Assembly: GCF_025847275.1 (NCBI RefSeq)
Contig: NZ_JAOZEV010000007.1
Coordinates: forward strand, 62,001 to 126,000
Reading direction: 5' to 3'
Source of the DNA: Flavobacterium frigoritolerans
GTDB taxonomy: Bacteria > Bacteroidota > Bacteroidia > Flavobacteriales > Flavobacteriaceae
DNA length: 64,000 nt
Position 1 is the first letter of the stretch, and each line of letters begins with the position of its first letter. The notes under the pieces are model-generated. The model was not told the DNA's origin, ran no database searches, and saw only the letters and a program-made list of their open reading frames with translations. The position numbers were made by a program, and so were the translations under genes. Positions 27,379-35,925 of this stretch are shown here, one piece after another.

Positions 27379-27434
27379 AACTAAAAAAATAGTTCAATAA
27401 CTGCTTTTTTAGTTGTGTAACTATAAAAATAGTT
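27379..27434. promoter_or_regulatory. Three BlaI-type operator dyads in 20-bp register
   Basis: The 16-bp dyad AACTnnnnnnnnAGTT occurs at 27379-27394, 27399-27414 and 27419-27434, that is exactly every 20 bp, ending 26 nt before the ATG of the first BlaI-like gene. Spacing near two helical turns would put three repressor dimers on one face. The BlaI link is inferred from position and symmetry; the site resembles but does not equal the TACA/TGTA box of staphylococcal BlaI. Confidence 0.65.
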
Positions 27435-27460
27435 GTAAGTTTGATTTAAAATTAGAAAAC

Positions 27461-27820
27461 ATGCAAAAGTTAACCAATAAAGAAGAAGAGATAATGCACA
27501 TTTTATGGAAGCTAAACAAAGCTTTTGTAAAAGAAATTCAGGCTGAAATCACTGAGGATCAACCGCATTATAATACGCTATCGACTATTGTACGAAACCT
27601 AGAAGAAAAAGGTTTTGTAGCTCATACTCCATTTGGAAACACACATCAATATTATCCTGTAGTGACTTTAAAAGAGTATAGTAAACGTTTTATGAATACA
27701 GCAATTGATAATTATTTTAATAGTTCGTATAAAAATATGGTTTCCTTTTTTGCCAAAGAAGAAAAAATTTCAGCTGACGAATTACGTGAAATCCTCGAAA
27801 TGATCGAAAACAAAAAATAA
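27461..27820 (+). CDS. BlaI/MecI/CopY-family repressor, copy 1
   Basis: 119 residues from the ATG at 27461; an in-frame TTG at 27413 would run translation through the operator dyads. The N-terminal winged helix has MQKLTNKEEEIMHILWKLNKAFVKEIQAEI and NTLSTIVRNLEEKGFVAH, the MecI/BlaI signature, followed by a dimerisation helix. In BlaI systems the paired M56 sensor triggers repressor cleavage. It is 6 nt ahead of such a sensor gene. The protein is nearly identical to a second copy at 29541 (one residue, Glu versus Asp, differs). Confidence 0.93.
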   Translation: MQKLTNKEEEIMHILWKLNKAFVKEIQAEITEDQPHYNTLSTIVRNLEEKGFVAHTPFGNTHQYYPVVTLKEYSKRFMNTAIDNYFNSSYKNMVSFFAKEEKISADELREILEMIENKK

Positions 27821-27826
27821 TAATTT

Positions 27827-29506
27827 ATGGAAGCAATTTTTATTTATATTCTTAAAACTAGCGGATTAATCTCCGTATTTTATTTGGCATATTATTTTTT
27901 ATTGCGAAAAGAAACTTTTTTTAATGGCAATAGATGGTTTTTATTAACGGGACTAATTACCTCGGTTGTATTACCTTTTATTGTTTATACTAAAACAGTT
28001 TGGATTGCTTCTACTCCAACTTCAGACATCAGCAATTATCAAATTTATACACCGCAAAATGATCTGGATATATCTCTTGTCGATTGGAATTTTGCTTTAA
28101 TTGCTATTTATGGTATTGGATTCCTGGCTCTTTTAATAAAATTTGCCTTCGATTTTTATAGTTTAAATTCTGTTTTAAAAGGCAAAAAAATAAAACAACA
28201 AGCTGATTTTAAATTTATTGATATAAAAGAAAACATCGCTCCATTTTCTTACTTTGATTATATCGTTTACAACTCATCATTGTATAGCGCTTTAGAACTA
28301 GAAAGTATTATTGAGCATGAAAAAGTGCATAGTGAGCAAAATCATACCATAGATGTTCTGGTATCAAGAATATTTTGCATATTATTTTGGTTCAACCCCA
28401 TTATTTGGCTTTATAAAAAATCTATTTTACAAAATCTTGAATTCATAGCAGATAGCGAAGCTGCACAAAAAATATCCGACAAAAAAGCTTACCAATACAC
28501 GCTTTTAAAAATAACAACACATGAAAATTGTGTTGCAATCACCAATCATTTTTTTCAATCATTAATCAAAAAACGAATCATTATGTTAAACAAAAATCAA
28601 TCAAAAAAGAGAAACTCATGGAAGTACTATGTTGTAATTCCAGCACTTGCAGCTTTTGTGCTTTTATTTCAAGTTGAAATTATAGCAAAAGAAAAAGGAT
28701 TAAGTAAAAAAGAAACCCTGAAAGTAGATCCAAAAGAAGAAATTACTGCCGTAGATATTTACAAAATCAAAAACAGTATAACAGATCAGGAATTAAAAGT
28801 AATGGCCGAAACTCTAAAACAAAATCACAACATTGATGCTGTTTTCTCAGATTTAAAACGCAATTCTGAAAACCTGTTAAAAGCTATTAAAATAGAAGTA
28901 AAAAAAGGCTCTGAATTAGCTCAAACCTATCTTGTGAATGAAAGTAAAGCTATTAAAAACTGCGGAATTATAGTAATGACATACAAAAATGGCTCTAAAA
29001 AAGTTGTTTTTACTACTGATAATAAAATTGATGATAAAAAAATAGCCGAAGAACTTAAAAATGAGCCAAACAACAATAGTAATACTAACGCTAGTGTTTT
29101 TAAAACTACTTCGACTACTACTAACGGCAATAATGCTAACATTACTATTAAAAATAATGATGAAGATGCTCATGATATAACTATTCAATCAAAAGACGGT
29201 AAAAACTCTGATTCTAATAGTAGTAATTTTACCAGTATTAAAATCCATAAAATTGCTAGCGCAAATAAGGTAAATACTGATACTAAAACTGAAACTACCA
29301 TTAAAGTATCTTCTGCAAAAAAAGGAAATTCAAAAAAATCAGAACAACTAATAATTATAGATGGTGTCATAGTTTCTGATATAAGTCTGGATGAACTTGA
29401 TTCGCAAAATATCAAATCAATGAGCGTATTTAAAGGATCAGAAGCAATAGCCAAATATGGAACTCAGGGTGAAAATGGTGTAATTGAAATTGTAACCAAA
29501 AAATAA
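27827..29506 (+). CDS. BlaR1-like M56 peptidase with TonB-plug-like tail, copy 1
   Basis: A 559-residue membrane sensor peptidase. The N-terminal half has four hydrophobic segments and the zinc motif HEKVH (HExxH, near residue 164) followed by WFNPIIWLYKK and NLEFIADSEAA, the M56 hallmark. A last span near residue 270 leads to a periplasmic tail of about 290 residues rich in Asn, Ser and Lys, ending IIDGVIVSDISLDELDSQNIKSMSVFKGSEAIAKYGTQGENGVIEIVTKK, which resembles a TonB-receptor plug domain, as in other Bacteroidota M56 proteins. No penicillin-binding sensor domain is seen, so the ligand is probably not a beta-lactam. Coupled to its BlaI gene. Confidence 0.85.
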   Translation: MEAIFIYILKTSGLISVFYLAYYFLLRKETFFNGNRWFLLTGLITSVVLPFIVYTKTVWIASTPTSDISNYQIYTPQNDLDISLVDWNFALIAIYGIGFLALLIKFAFDFYSLNSVLKGKKIKQQADFKFIDIKENIAPFSYFDYIVYNSSLYSALELESIIEHEKVHSEQNHTIDVLVSRIFCILFWFNPIIWLYKKSILQNLEFIADSEAAQKISDKKAYQYTLLKITTHENCVAITNHFFQSLIKKRIIMLNKNQSKKRNSWKYYVVIPALAAFVLLFQVEIIAKEKGLSKKETLKVDPKEEITAVDIYKIKNSITDQELKVMAETLKQNHNIDAVFSDLKRNSENLLKAIKIEVKKGSELAQTYLVNESKAIKNCGIIVMTYKNGSKKVVFTTDNKIDDKKIAEELKNEPNNNSNTNASVFKTTSTTTNGNNANITIKNNDEDAHDITIQSKDGKNSDSNSSNFTSIKIHKIASANKVNTDTKTETTIKVSSAKKGNSKKSEQLIIIDGVIVSDISLDELDSQNIKSMSVFKGSEAIAKYGTQGENGVIEIVTKK

Positions 29507-29540
29507 CATTCCTGATTGCATCTAAAATAAAACTAAAAAC

Positions 29541-29900
29541 ATGCAAAAATTAACCAATAAAGAAGAAGAAATAATGCACATTTTATGGAAGCTAAACAAA
29601 GCTTTTGTAAAAGAAATCCAAGCAGAAATTACTGAGGATCAACCGCATTATAACACGCTATCGACTATTGTACGAAACCTAGAAGAAAAAGGCTTTGTAG
29701 CGCATACTCCTTTTGGGAACACGCATCAATACTATCCTGTCGTGACTTTAAAAGAATATAGCAAACGCTTTATGAATACTGCAATTGACAATTATTTTAA
29801 TAGTTCATACAAGAATATGGTTTCCTTTTTTGCCAAAGAAGAAAAAATTTCGGCTGATGAGTTACGTGAAATCTTAGATATGATAGAAAACAAAAAATAA
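29541..29900 (+). CDS. BlaI/MecI/CopY-family repressor, copy 2
   Basis: 119 residues, differing from the copy at 27461 only at Glu/Asp in the C-terminal REILxMIENKK. At DNA level many third codon positions differ, so this is a duplication kept under protein-level constraint. The conserved helix-turn-helix should bind the same operators. No AACT-N8-AGTT dyad is seen in the 34-nt gap in front of it, so it is probably expressed by read-through from the first pair. It is 6 nt upstream of the second M56 gene. Confidence 0.93.
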   Translation: MQKLTNKEEEIMHILWKLNKAFVKEIQAEITEDQPHYNTLSTIVRNLEEKGFVAHTPFGNTHQYYPVVTLKEYSKRFMNTAIDNYFNSSYKNMVSFFAKEEKISADELREILDMIENKK

Positions 29901-29906
29901 TAATTT

Positions 29907-31574
29907 ATGGAGGCAATTTTCATCTATATTCTTAAAACTAGTGGGCTAATCACCTTGTTTTATTTGGCGTATTACTTCTTATTGCGAAAAGAAACTTTTT
30001 TTAATAGCAATAGATGGTTTTTATTATCGGGATTAATCACATCGATTGTATTGCCTTTTGTAGTTTATACCAAAATAGTTTGGGTTGCTCCTATTCGTAC
30101 AAATTTTACTTTGCCAATAAATACTACCACGCAAACTATTCCTGTTGAACAGAGTTGGTTTGACACACATTTAAATTTGTGCTTAGTACTATTGTATGTT
30201 TCGATCATCTCTATATTATTATTAAAATTTGCTTTCGACTTTTATAGTTTAAAAAGAGTTATTAAAGGACAAACCATTCAAAATCAATCTGATTTTAAGT
30301 TTGTGGATGTTTCAGAGAATATTGCTCCTTTTTCATTCTTCAGTTATATTGTGTACAACTCATCATTGTACAATTCTACAGAATTGGAAAACATTCTTGA
30401 ACATGAAAAAATTCACAGCGAACAAAATCACACCACAGATGTATTGATTTCAAGGATATTCTGTATTGTATTCTGGTTTAACCCAATTGTTTGGCTATAT
30501 AAAAAAGCCATCATGCAAAATTTAGAATTCATTGCCGATGCCGAAGCCTTGAAAAAAATAGCCGATAAAAAGGCGTATCAATACACTCTTTTAAAAATAA
30601 CAACACACGAAAATTGTGTTGCAATCACCAATCATTTTTATCAATCATTAATCAAAAAACGAATCGTCATGTTAAACAAAAATCAATCAAAAAAGAAGAA
30701 TTATTTAAAGTATGCCTTAATTCTTCCTGTATTAGGAGCATTTATATTCTTATTTCAAGTAAAAGTTATTGCACAGGAAAAAGAACAAAAAGAAGTAAAA
30801 GAAGATATTGTTATAAATACAAAATCTGATCCTAAAGATGTATTAGTGTACAAAATTAAAAAGAATACAACTGATAAGGAATTAGATGAAATTGTACAAA
30901 AATTAAAAACAAATCATGAAGTAATCATTGCATTTAGTGATATAACAAGAAATTCGGCTAATGAATTAACTGGAATAAGAGTTGACATAAAAAGAAAAAA
31001 TGGCAAAGCACAAATCATGCAAACTAGCGGTAATGAAGCCATAAAACCTTTTGGTGTTGTTATAATAAAAAATGAAGATGGTACTGAATCTATTAATTTA
31101 CAAACTGGTGAAAAAACCCATCAGCCTGTAACTATGAGTGAAAGTCCAGATGGAGCCGACGATTACAATATCAATGGAGATTTTCCTACCCCGCCTACAC
31201 CTCCAACCCCACCATCATTTCCAGAAGGCGCAATGCCTATTGCTAATGTTGACATGTCTAAAATGCCAAAACCTCCCGTACATCCAAAAGATGTAAACGA
31301 TGAGAAAGCAATGCGAAAATTCAACAAAGCAATGGCAGAATTTCAAAAAAAGATGGAAGCTTTTGAACCAGATATGACTGCTTACGAAAAAGAAGTTGAA
31401 GTAGTAATGGCAAAGCGAGAAGCTATTTTTGAAAAAGAAATGGCCAAATTCGACATTGAAATGCAACAATTTAATAAGGAAATGGAAAAATTCAATCTAG
31501 ACATGAAGCAACATGAGAAAGACATGAAACAACATGAGAAGGATATGAAGACGTTTGAAAAAGAAAATAAATAA
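29907..31574 (+). CDS. BlaR1-like M56 peptidase with Pro-rich and coiled-coil tail, copy 2
   Basis: A 555-residue paralogue of the sensor at 27827. The membrane and peptidase part is closely similar, with HEKIH (HExxH) and WFNPIVWLYKKAIMQNLEFIADAEAL. The tail differs: no plug-like end, but a short PTPPTPPTPPSFPEG linker (near residue 430) followed by a long charged, Met/Lys/Glu-rich coiled coil (KAMAEFQKKMEAFEP to the C-terminus). The pair therefore shares the signalling core and has diverged in the likely ligand-sensing part. Frames and length look intact. Confidence 0.85.
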   Translation: MEAIFIYILKTSGLITLFYLAYYFLLRKETFFNSNRWFLLSGLITSIVLPFVVYTKIVWVAPIRTNFTLPINTTTQTIPVEQSWFDTHLNLCLVLLYVSIISILLLKFAFDFYSLKRVIKGQTIQNQSDFKFVDVSENIAPFSFFSYIVYNSSLYNSTELENILEHEKIHSEQNHTTDVLISRIFCIVFWFNPIVWLYKKAIMQNLEFIADAEALKKIADKKAYQYTLLKITTHENCVAITNHFYQSLIKKRIVMLNKNQSKKKNYLKYALILPVLGAFIFLFQVKVIAQEKEQKEVKEDIVINTKSDPKDVLVYKIKKNTTDKELDEIVQKLKTNHEVIIAFSDITRNSANELTGIRVDIKRKNGKAQIMQTSGNEAIKPFGVVIIKNEDGTESINLQTGEKTHQPVTMSESPDGADDYNINGDFPTPPTPPTPPSFPEGAMPIANVDMSKMPKPPVHPKDVNDEKAMRKFNKAMAEFQKKMEAFEPDMTAYEKEVEVVMAKREAIFEKEMAKFDIEMQQFNKEMEKFNLDMKQHEKDMKQHEKDMKTFEKENK

Positions 31575-31642
31575 AAATAAGAACGTCTCAAATCTGTTAT
31601 AAAAAATCATATAAACACATACATTTCCCTTCAATTGTTACT

Positions 31643-33091
31643 ATGAAAGAAACATTTTTAATTTCAGTATTTCTACTCATTTTCAGCATCTGTTTTGGTC
31701 AACAAACAGACGTTAATCAAAAAGAAGTAAAACAAAAAATTGATAACTACATTAATGAAGTTATTGAGATAAATGAAATTCCTGGAGTGGCACTAGCTGT
31801 TATTAAAGACGGAAAAGTTATTTACGAAAAATACTCTGGAAAAGCTTCTTTTGAGGATAATCAACCAGTCGATAAAAACACAGCTTTTAAGATTTTCTCT
31901 ACAACCAAATTAATAACAAATGTTGGCGTTTTTCAACTTATAGAGAAAGGGAAATTATCTCCAGAAGATCCTATTTCTAAATATCTAGATAATCTACCCA
32001 AAGAATGGCAAAGTATAAAAGTAAAAAATTTATTAACTCATTCTTCTGGTTTACCAGACATTGTAATGTTCGAAGATATACCGATTACTTTACCCTATGA
32101 TGAAAAAATTGCAATATTAACAACGAAACCAATGGAGTTTGTAACTGGAGCACAATATAGCTACAATCAAACCAATTACTTTTTTCTTGCTAAGATTATT
32201 GAAAAAATCACTGGTTTGACTTTTGAAGAATACATCTTACAAAATCAATTTCCAGAGGTAAAATCGGGTGTTTATTTTTCATCAGACTTTGGCAAAGCAG
32301 TTCCGAATAGTGCGTTTAGATATAACTTTAATACCAAAACTAATCAGTATGTAAAAAACACCTTAAACAGTGGTGCCGACGGTCATTCTGCAAATGGTTT
32401 AAATATTACACTACCTGAATTTATTCGTTGGAATGAAAATTTGGATAAAAATACGTTCTTAAAAAGCGAAACAAAATATTCGATGTGGGAGCCTTTTCAG
32501 TACACTAAGAGCAAAGAAGCTTTTGGGTATGGTTGGGATTTTTATCCTGTAAACAAAGTTATTTCGTATGGCTTTACTGGAGGAAATGAAACAGCTTTTA
32601 GAAAATTCGTTAAAAACGATATAACTATCATCTTTTTATCCAATGGTCATAAATATGACAATTTATATGTACAATCTCAAGTGGTAAATCATGTAGCAGG
32701 AATTGTAGATAAAACCCTAGTCGATGCTTACTTACTGGCTGACGAAAAGATAACTCAAGATTTTTTAAAATTAGACTTTACTAAAGCTGAGCTAAATTAT
32801 CTTGTCTTAAAAAAGAATCATCCTGAATGGAAGTTTGAAGACAGATTAAATGTTATCGGGTATACATGTATGAATTACGGAAGAATAAACGATGCTATAA
32901 AAGTATTTGAATTAAATACAAAAGAAAATCCTAAATCAGGAAATGCATTTGATAGCCTCGCCGAAAGCTACTTTAATAACAATCAGCTTGAAAAATCTAA
33001 ACAGACTTATCAAAAAGCTCTTGCGCTTTCGCCAGAAAACGCAAACGCTAAAGAAATGCTAGCTAAAATAGATAAACTACTTGCAAAATAA
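31643..33091 (+). CDS. Secreted serine hydrolase (class C beta-lactamase fold) with TPR tail
   Basis: 482 residues with a signal peptide (MKETFLISVFLLIFSICFG). The beta-lactamase/DD-peptidase fold is shown by the SxxK motif in KIFSTTKLITNVGVFQLIEKG, the region LLTHSSGLPDI, and YSYNQTNYFFLAKIIEKITG around the second catalytic motif. Residues about 385-482 are TPR-like (FELNTKENPKSGNAFDSLAESYFNNNQLEKSKQTYQKALALSPENANAKEML). Being downstream of two BlaI-M56 pairs recalls a bla operon, but this hydrolase family includes esterases and peptidases, so beta-lactamase activity is not claimed. Confidence 0.85.
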   Translation: MKETFLISVFLLIFSICFGQQTDVNQKEVKQKIDNYINEVIEINEIPGVALAVIKDGKVIYEKYSGKASFEDNQPVDKNTAFKIFSTTKLITNVGVFQLIEKGKLSPEDPISKYLDNLPKEWQSIKVKNLLTHSSGLPDIVMFEDIPITLPYDEKIAILTTKPMEFVTGAQYSYNQTNYFFLAKIIEKITGLTFEEYILQNQFPEVKSGVYFSSDFGKAVPNSAFRYNFNTKTNQYVKNTLNSGADGHSANGLNITLPEFIRWNENLDKNTFLKSETKYSMWEPFQYTKSKEAFGYGWDFYPVNKVISYGFTGGNETAFRKFVKNDITIIFLSNGHKYDNLYVQSQVVNHVAGIVDKTLVDAYLLADEKITQDFLKLDFTKAELNYLVLKKNHPEWKFEDRLNVIGYTCMNYGRINDAIKVFELNTKENPKSGNAFDSLAESYFNNNQLEKSKQTYQKALALSPENANAKEMLAKIDKLLAK

Positions 33092-33115
33092 TATTTAAAA
33101 CTTGTTTAAAATTCA

Positions 33116-33309
33116 AACCCGTTGGGTGTAATTAACTAACACATAGAAACATAGGTTTTGCACGCTCAAAAAAGGCATTACACTTGTTTTAAACGCACAT
33201 AACTAGCTTTGTGAAAGAAATGTATTTCTTTTTGAGCTCTTAATTACAAATGAAATCTATGTCTCTATGTGTTAAATGAAATTTTGCGACCCGAGGCACC
33301 CAATGGGTT
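33116..33309 (+). repeat. MITE-like element, copy B (194 bp)
   Basis: It is closely similar to copy A at 10956-11174. It starts AACCCGTTGGGTGTAATTA and ends GCACCCAATGGGTT, with the nested inverted pair around ACATAGAAACATAGG and CTATGTCTCTATG. It lies between the serine hydrolase stop and the 46-residue gene, without coding content. It lacks about 25 bp near the right end that copy A has. Confidence 0.8.
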
Positions 33310-33381
33310 AAAATTCAATGAAAAAAGGCTTTGTATCACTACAAGGTCTTTTTTTATATCTTTGAAAAAAATCCTACTCTT

Positions 33382-33522
33382 ATGTATAAAATTCTAGCCC
33401 AGATAAATAAATTGATTTTACCCAGTTTTACCAAGCAAGGACTTGATATTACAAAAGCAAAAAAATGGCAAATGGCGTTAATAGGTTACCGTTACTTTGT
33501 AACAAAGCGTGCTTTAGATTAA
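33382..33522 (+). CDS. Conserved 46-residue flavobacterial protein
   Basis: From the ATG at 33382 (MYKILAQINKLILPSFTKQG) the frame codes for a basic 46-residue protein ending GYRYFVTKRALD. The same short protein is common in Flavobacteriia, where it is often labelled SsrA-binding protein without good reason: real SmpB is about 150 residues. Function is unknown. A bidirectional terminator follows at 33544-33580. Confidence 0.75.
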   Translation: MYKILAQINKLILPSFTKQGLDITKAKKWQMALIGYRYFVTKRALD

Positions 33523-33543
33523 ATCTATACATTCCTATAAATC

Positions 33544-33580
33544 AAAAAAAAGTCCTGTACAACATACAGGACTTTTTTTT
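33544..33580. terminator. Bidirectional terminator between convergent genes
   Basis: AAAAAAAAGTCCTGTA and its complement TACAGGACTTTTTTTT enclose a short loop. It serves the 46-residue gene on plus and the fasciclin gene on minus. Confidence 0.93.
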
Positions 33581-33605
33581 GATTATTGGGACAATCGTTT
33601 TGTTA

Positions 33606-34160
33606 TTATTTTTTTGGTAATAACACCGTATCAATTACGTGAATTACACCATTTGATTGGTTTACGTCGGCGATGGTTACTTTAGCTTTATTACCACTTT
33701 CGTCGCTTATATACAAATCTTTTCCTTTCATCCAAGCTGTTAGTGTCCCACCACTTACAGTTTTTAATGTTGCTTTACCTCCACCCATTTTTATTGCTTT
33801 GGCAATATCCGATGCATTCATTTTTCCAGCCACAACATGGTAGGTCAAAATATTTTGCAACGTTTTAATGTTTTCTGGTTTCAATAATGTTTCAACTGTT
33901 CCTTTTGGCAATTTGTTAAATGCTTCATTTGTTGGAGCAAAAACAGTGAAGGGTCCTTTACTTTCTAATGTTTCTACCAAACCAGCTGCTTTTACTGCTG
34001 CTACTAATGTGGTGTGGTCTTTTGAATTTACTGCGTTTTCAATAATATTTTTGTTTGGGTACATTGCTGCTCCACCAACCATAACTGATTTTTGAGCGAA
34101 AGAAGTTGCTCCAAATACTAATGCAAAAAATGCTGTTGCTAAAATGCTTTTCGTTTTCAT
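33606..34160 (-). CDS. Exported fasciclin-domain protein
   Basis: A 184-residue protein with signal peptide MKTKSILATAFFALVFGATSFAQ. One FAS1 domain covers most of the rest: H1 region FTVFAPTNEAFNKLPKGTVETLL and the H2-like NGVIHVIDTVLLPK are clear, with YHVVAGKMNASDI between. FAS1 domains mediate adhesion or protein contact; in Bacteroidota these small secreted forms are common and functionally undefined. The start at 34160 is supported by the signal peptide. Confidence 0.92.
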   Translation of the reverse strand: MKTKSILATAFFALVFGATSFAQKSVMVGGAAMYPNKNIIENAVNSKDHTTLVAAVKAAGLVETLESKGPFTVFAPTNEAFNKLPKGTVETLLKPENIKTLQNILTYHVVAGKMNASDIAKAIKMGGGKATLKTVSGGTLTAWMKGKDLYISDESGNKAKVTIADVNQSNGVIHVIDTVLLPKK

Positions 34161-34285
34161 GATTTAAATTTTTAGTTATAAAGTCATTTACGCTATAACA
34201 TTCGGTTTGGTTTTTAATTTCTGTAAAATTTGAGAAAATAAAACGGAATATACGCTGTATCCCTAGCATAATGGGCAAAAAAAAA

Positions 34286-34321
34286 TCCATCATCTCTACA
34301 AATAATTATAAAGATGATGGA
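34286..34321 (-). terminator. Terminator of the RND efflux operon
   Basis: TCCATCATCT and its complement AGATGATGGA form the stem. The A-run on its left (34277-34285) reads as a T-run on the minus strand, so it terminates transcripts coming from tolC. A MITE-like copy lies between the tolC stop and this hairpin. Confidence 0.75.
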
Positions 34322-34328
34322 CTATTTT

Positions 34329-34473
34329 AACCCGTTGGGTGCAATTACTTCGTATGTTCCCTTCTTTGCGTCTTGAAAATTTCATTTAATACATAAAAAC
34401 ATAGATTTTATATGTAATTAAGAGCTCAAAAAGAAATACATTTCTTTCACATAATTCTAACTATGTGTTAAAT
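34329..34473 (-). repeat. MITE-like element, copy C (inverted, truncated)
   Basis: It starts AACCCGTTGGGTGCAATTA and matches the reverse complement of the right halves of copies A and B through the AAGAAATACATTTCTTTCAC core, then fades near 34473 without the second terminus. It lies in the 3' untranslated part of the RND efflux operon. Confidence 0.75.
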
Positions 34474-34513
34474 ATTATTATATCTAAAAGGTTTGCTTTT
34501 TCTTAATAACTTT

Positions 34514-35923
34514 CTATTCTACTCCGCCTCCTAAGGCACGATATAAACTTATTGCAGCATTTAGTTTTTCTAATTTTATAGCAACAACATCAAGGTCATT
34601 TTGTAAAGCACCATTTTGTGCTACAATAACATCCAGGTAGGTTACCATACCACTTTTATATAGTAATGTAGCATCAGAAGTTGCTTTATCTAAAGAAACT
34701 GCTTTTTCAGTTGCAAGTTGCATACGTTCATCTGCATATTTTAATTGAGACATGGCATCGCTCACTTCTCCAACTGCAGTTATATAGGATTGCTTAAACT
34801 GAATAACTGCTTTTTCTTGTTCTATAACTGCTACTTCATAAGCCGTTCTTAACGCACGTTTTCTAAATATTGGCTGTGCTAAATTAGCAGCAATAGTTTT
34901 GGTGACTGAACCTGGAAAGTTAAACCAAGTATCAAACTCAAACGAATTTTTCCCGATTGATGGGCTTAAACTCAGTGTTGGATACATTGTAGCTTTAGCC
35001 AATCCTGTTTTAGCATTAGCTGACATAACAGCATATTCAGCAGCTTTTACATCTGGTCTTCGGCTTAAAAGCGATGCAGGAATCCCAGAAGGTAAACCAA
35101 CACTAAATTCTACCGCTTCAAGATTTCCTGATCGTACTATTTTATCTGGATATTCTCCACATAAAATTTGCAATGCATTTTCTTGAACCGCAATATTCGT
35201 TTTCGCTAAAGGAACCAATAATTCGGCTGTTTTTTTCTGTGCTTCTGTCTGATGAAGTGCCAAAGAACTAATCGTTCCTGAATTATATTGCAACTTCATC
35301 ATCTTTAAAGTGCTATCACTTAATTCAATATTTTTCTGTGCTATTTTAAGCTGTTCATCCAATCCTAAAAGATTATAATAAGACTGAGCAACCTGAACAA
35401 TAATTCTAGTCTTTAAGGCCGAAAGATTCTCTTTTTGAGCAAAGTAACTAGCTTTGGCATCTCTCTTCTGCATAGTTGCTTTTCCCCATATATCTGCTTC
35501 CCAAGACAAACGAAGATTTGAGCTATAGTCATCCATGTAATCTTTACTGGTAAATTGTGCACTCAAAGAACCATTAAGTGAATTTTTAGACTGATAACTA
35601 CGACTTGCATTTGCATCAAAATCCAGCGTTGGTAATAATGATAATTTAGCTTGTTTATAATTGAGATCTAGCTGCTCCATACTTTTCATAGCGACAAGCA
35701 CCTCGTTATTTTTAACGAGGGCTTTTTCTATCAAATCAACCAACAATGGATCTTTATAGTAATTTCTCCAGGGATGCAAAATAGTATCACCGGTTAATGT
35801 TATCTCTTCACGATATTTTTCGGGTACATTTAAATCTGCTCGAGAATATTTTTTCCCTACTACGCAGGATGTTAACAAAACACCTGCAAATAAAGAAATC
35901 CCAATTTTATATAGTACTCTCAT
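34514..35923 (-). CDS. Outer-membrane efflux lipoprotein (TolC/NodT family)
   Basis: 469 residues starting MRVLYKIGISLFAGVLLTSC, a lipoprotein signal whose lipobox cysteine is residue 19 or 20. Two repeated TolC domains are visible, each with long helices (for example QKKTAELLVPLAKTNIAVQENALQILCGEYPD and EAEYAVMSANAKTGLAKATMYPTLSLSPSIG-like stretches) and the strand LRLSWEADIWGKA of NodT-type factors. It forms the outer-membrane duct of the tripartite pump encoded by the two upstream genes, with only 2 nt to the RND gene. Confidence 0.92.
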   Translation of the reverse strand: MRVLYKIGISLFAGVLLTSCVVGKKYSRADLNVPEKYREEITLTGDTILHPWRNYYKDPLLVDLIEKALVKNNEVLVAMKSMEQLDLNYKQAKLSLLPTLDFDANASRSYQSKNSLNGSLSAQFTSKDYMDDYSSNLRLSWEADIWGKATMQKRDAKASYFAQKENLSALKTRIIVQVAQSYYNLLGLDEQLKIAQKNIELSDSTLKMMKLQYNSGTISSLALHQTEAQKKTAELLVPLAKTNIAVQENALQILCGEYPDKIVRSGNLEAVEFSVGLPSGIPASLLSRRPDVKAAEYAVMSANAKTGLAKATMYPTLSLSPSIGKNSFEFDTWFNFPGSVTKTIAANLAQPIFRKRALRTAYEVAVIEQEKAVIQFKQSYITAVGEVSDAMSQLKYADERMQLATEKAVSLDKATSDATLLYKSGMVTYLDVIVAQNGALQNDLDVVAIKLEKLNAAISLYRALGGGVE

Positions 35924-35925
35924 TA

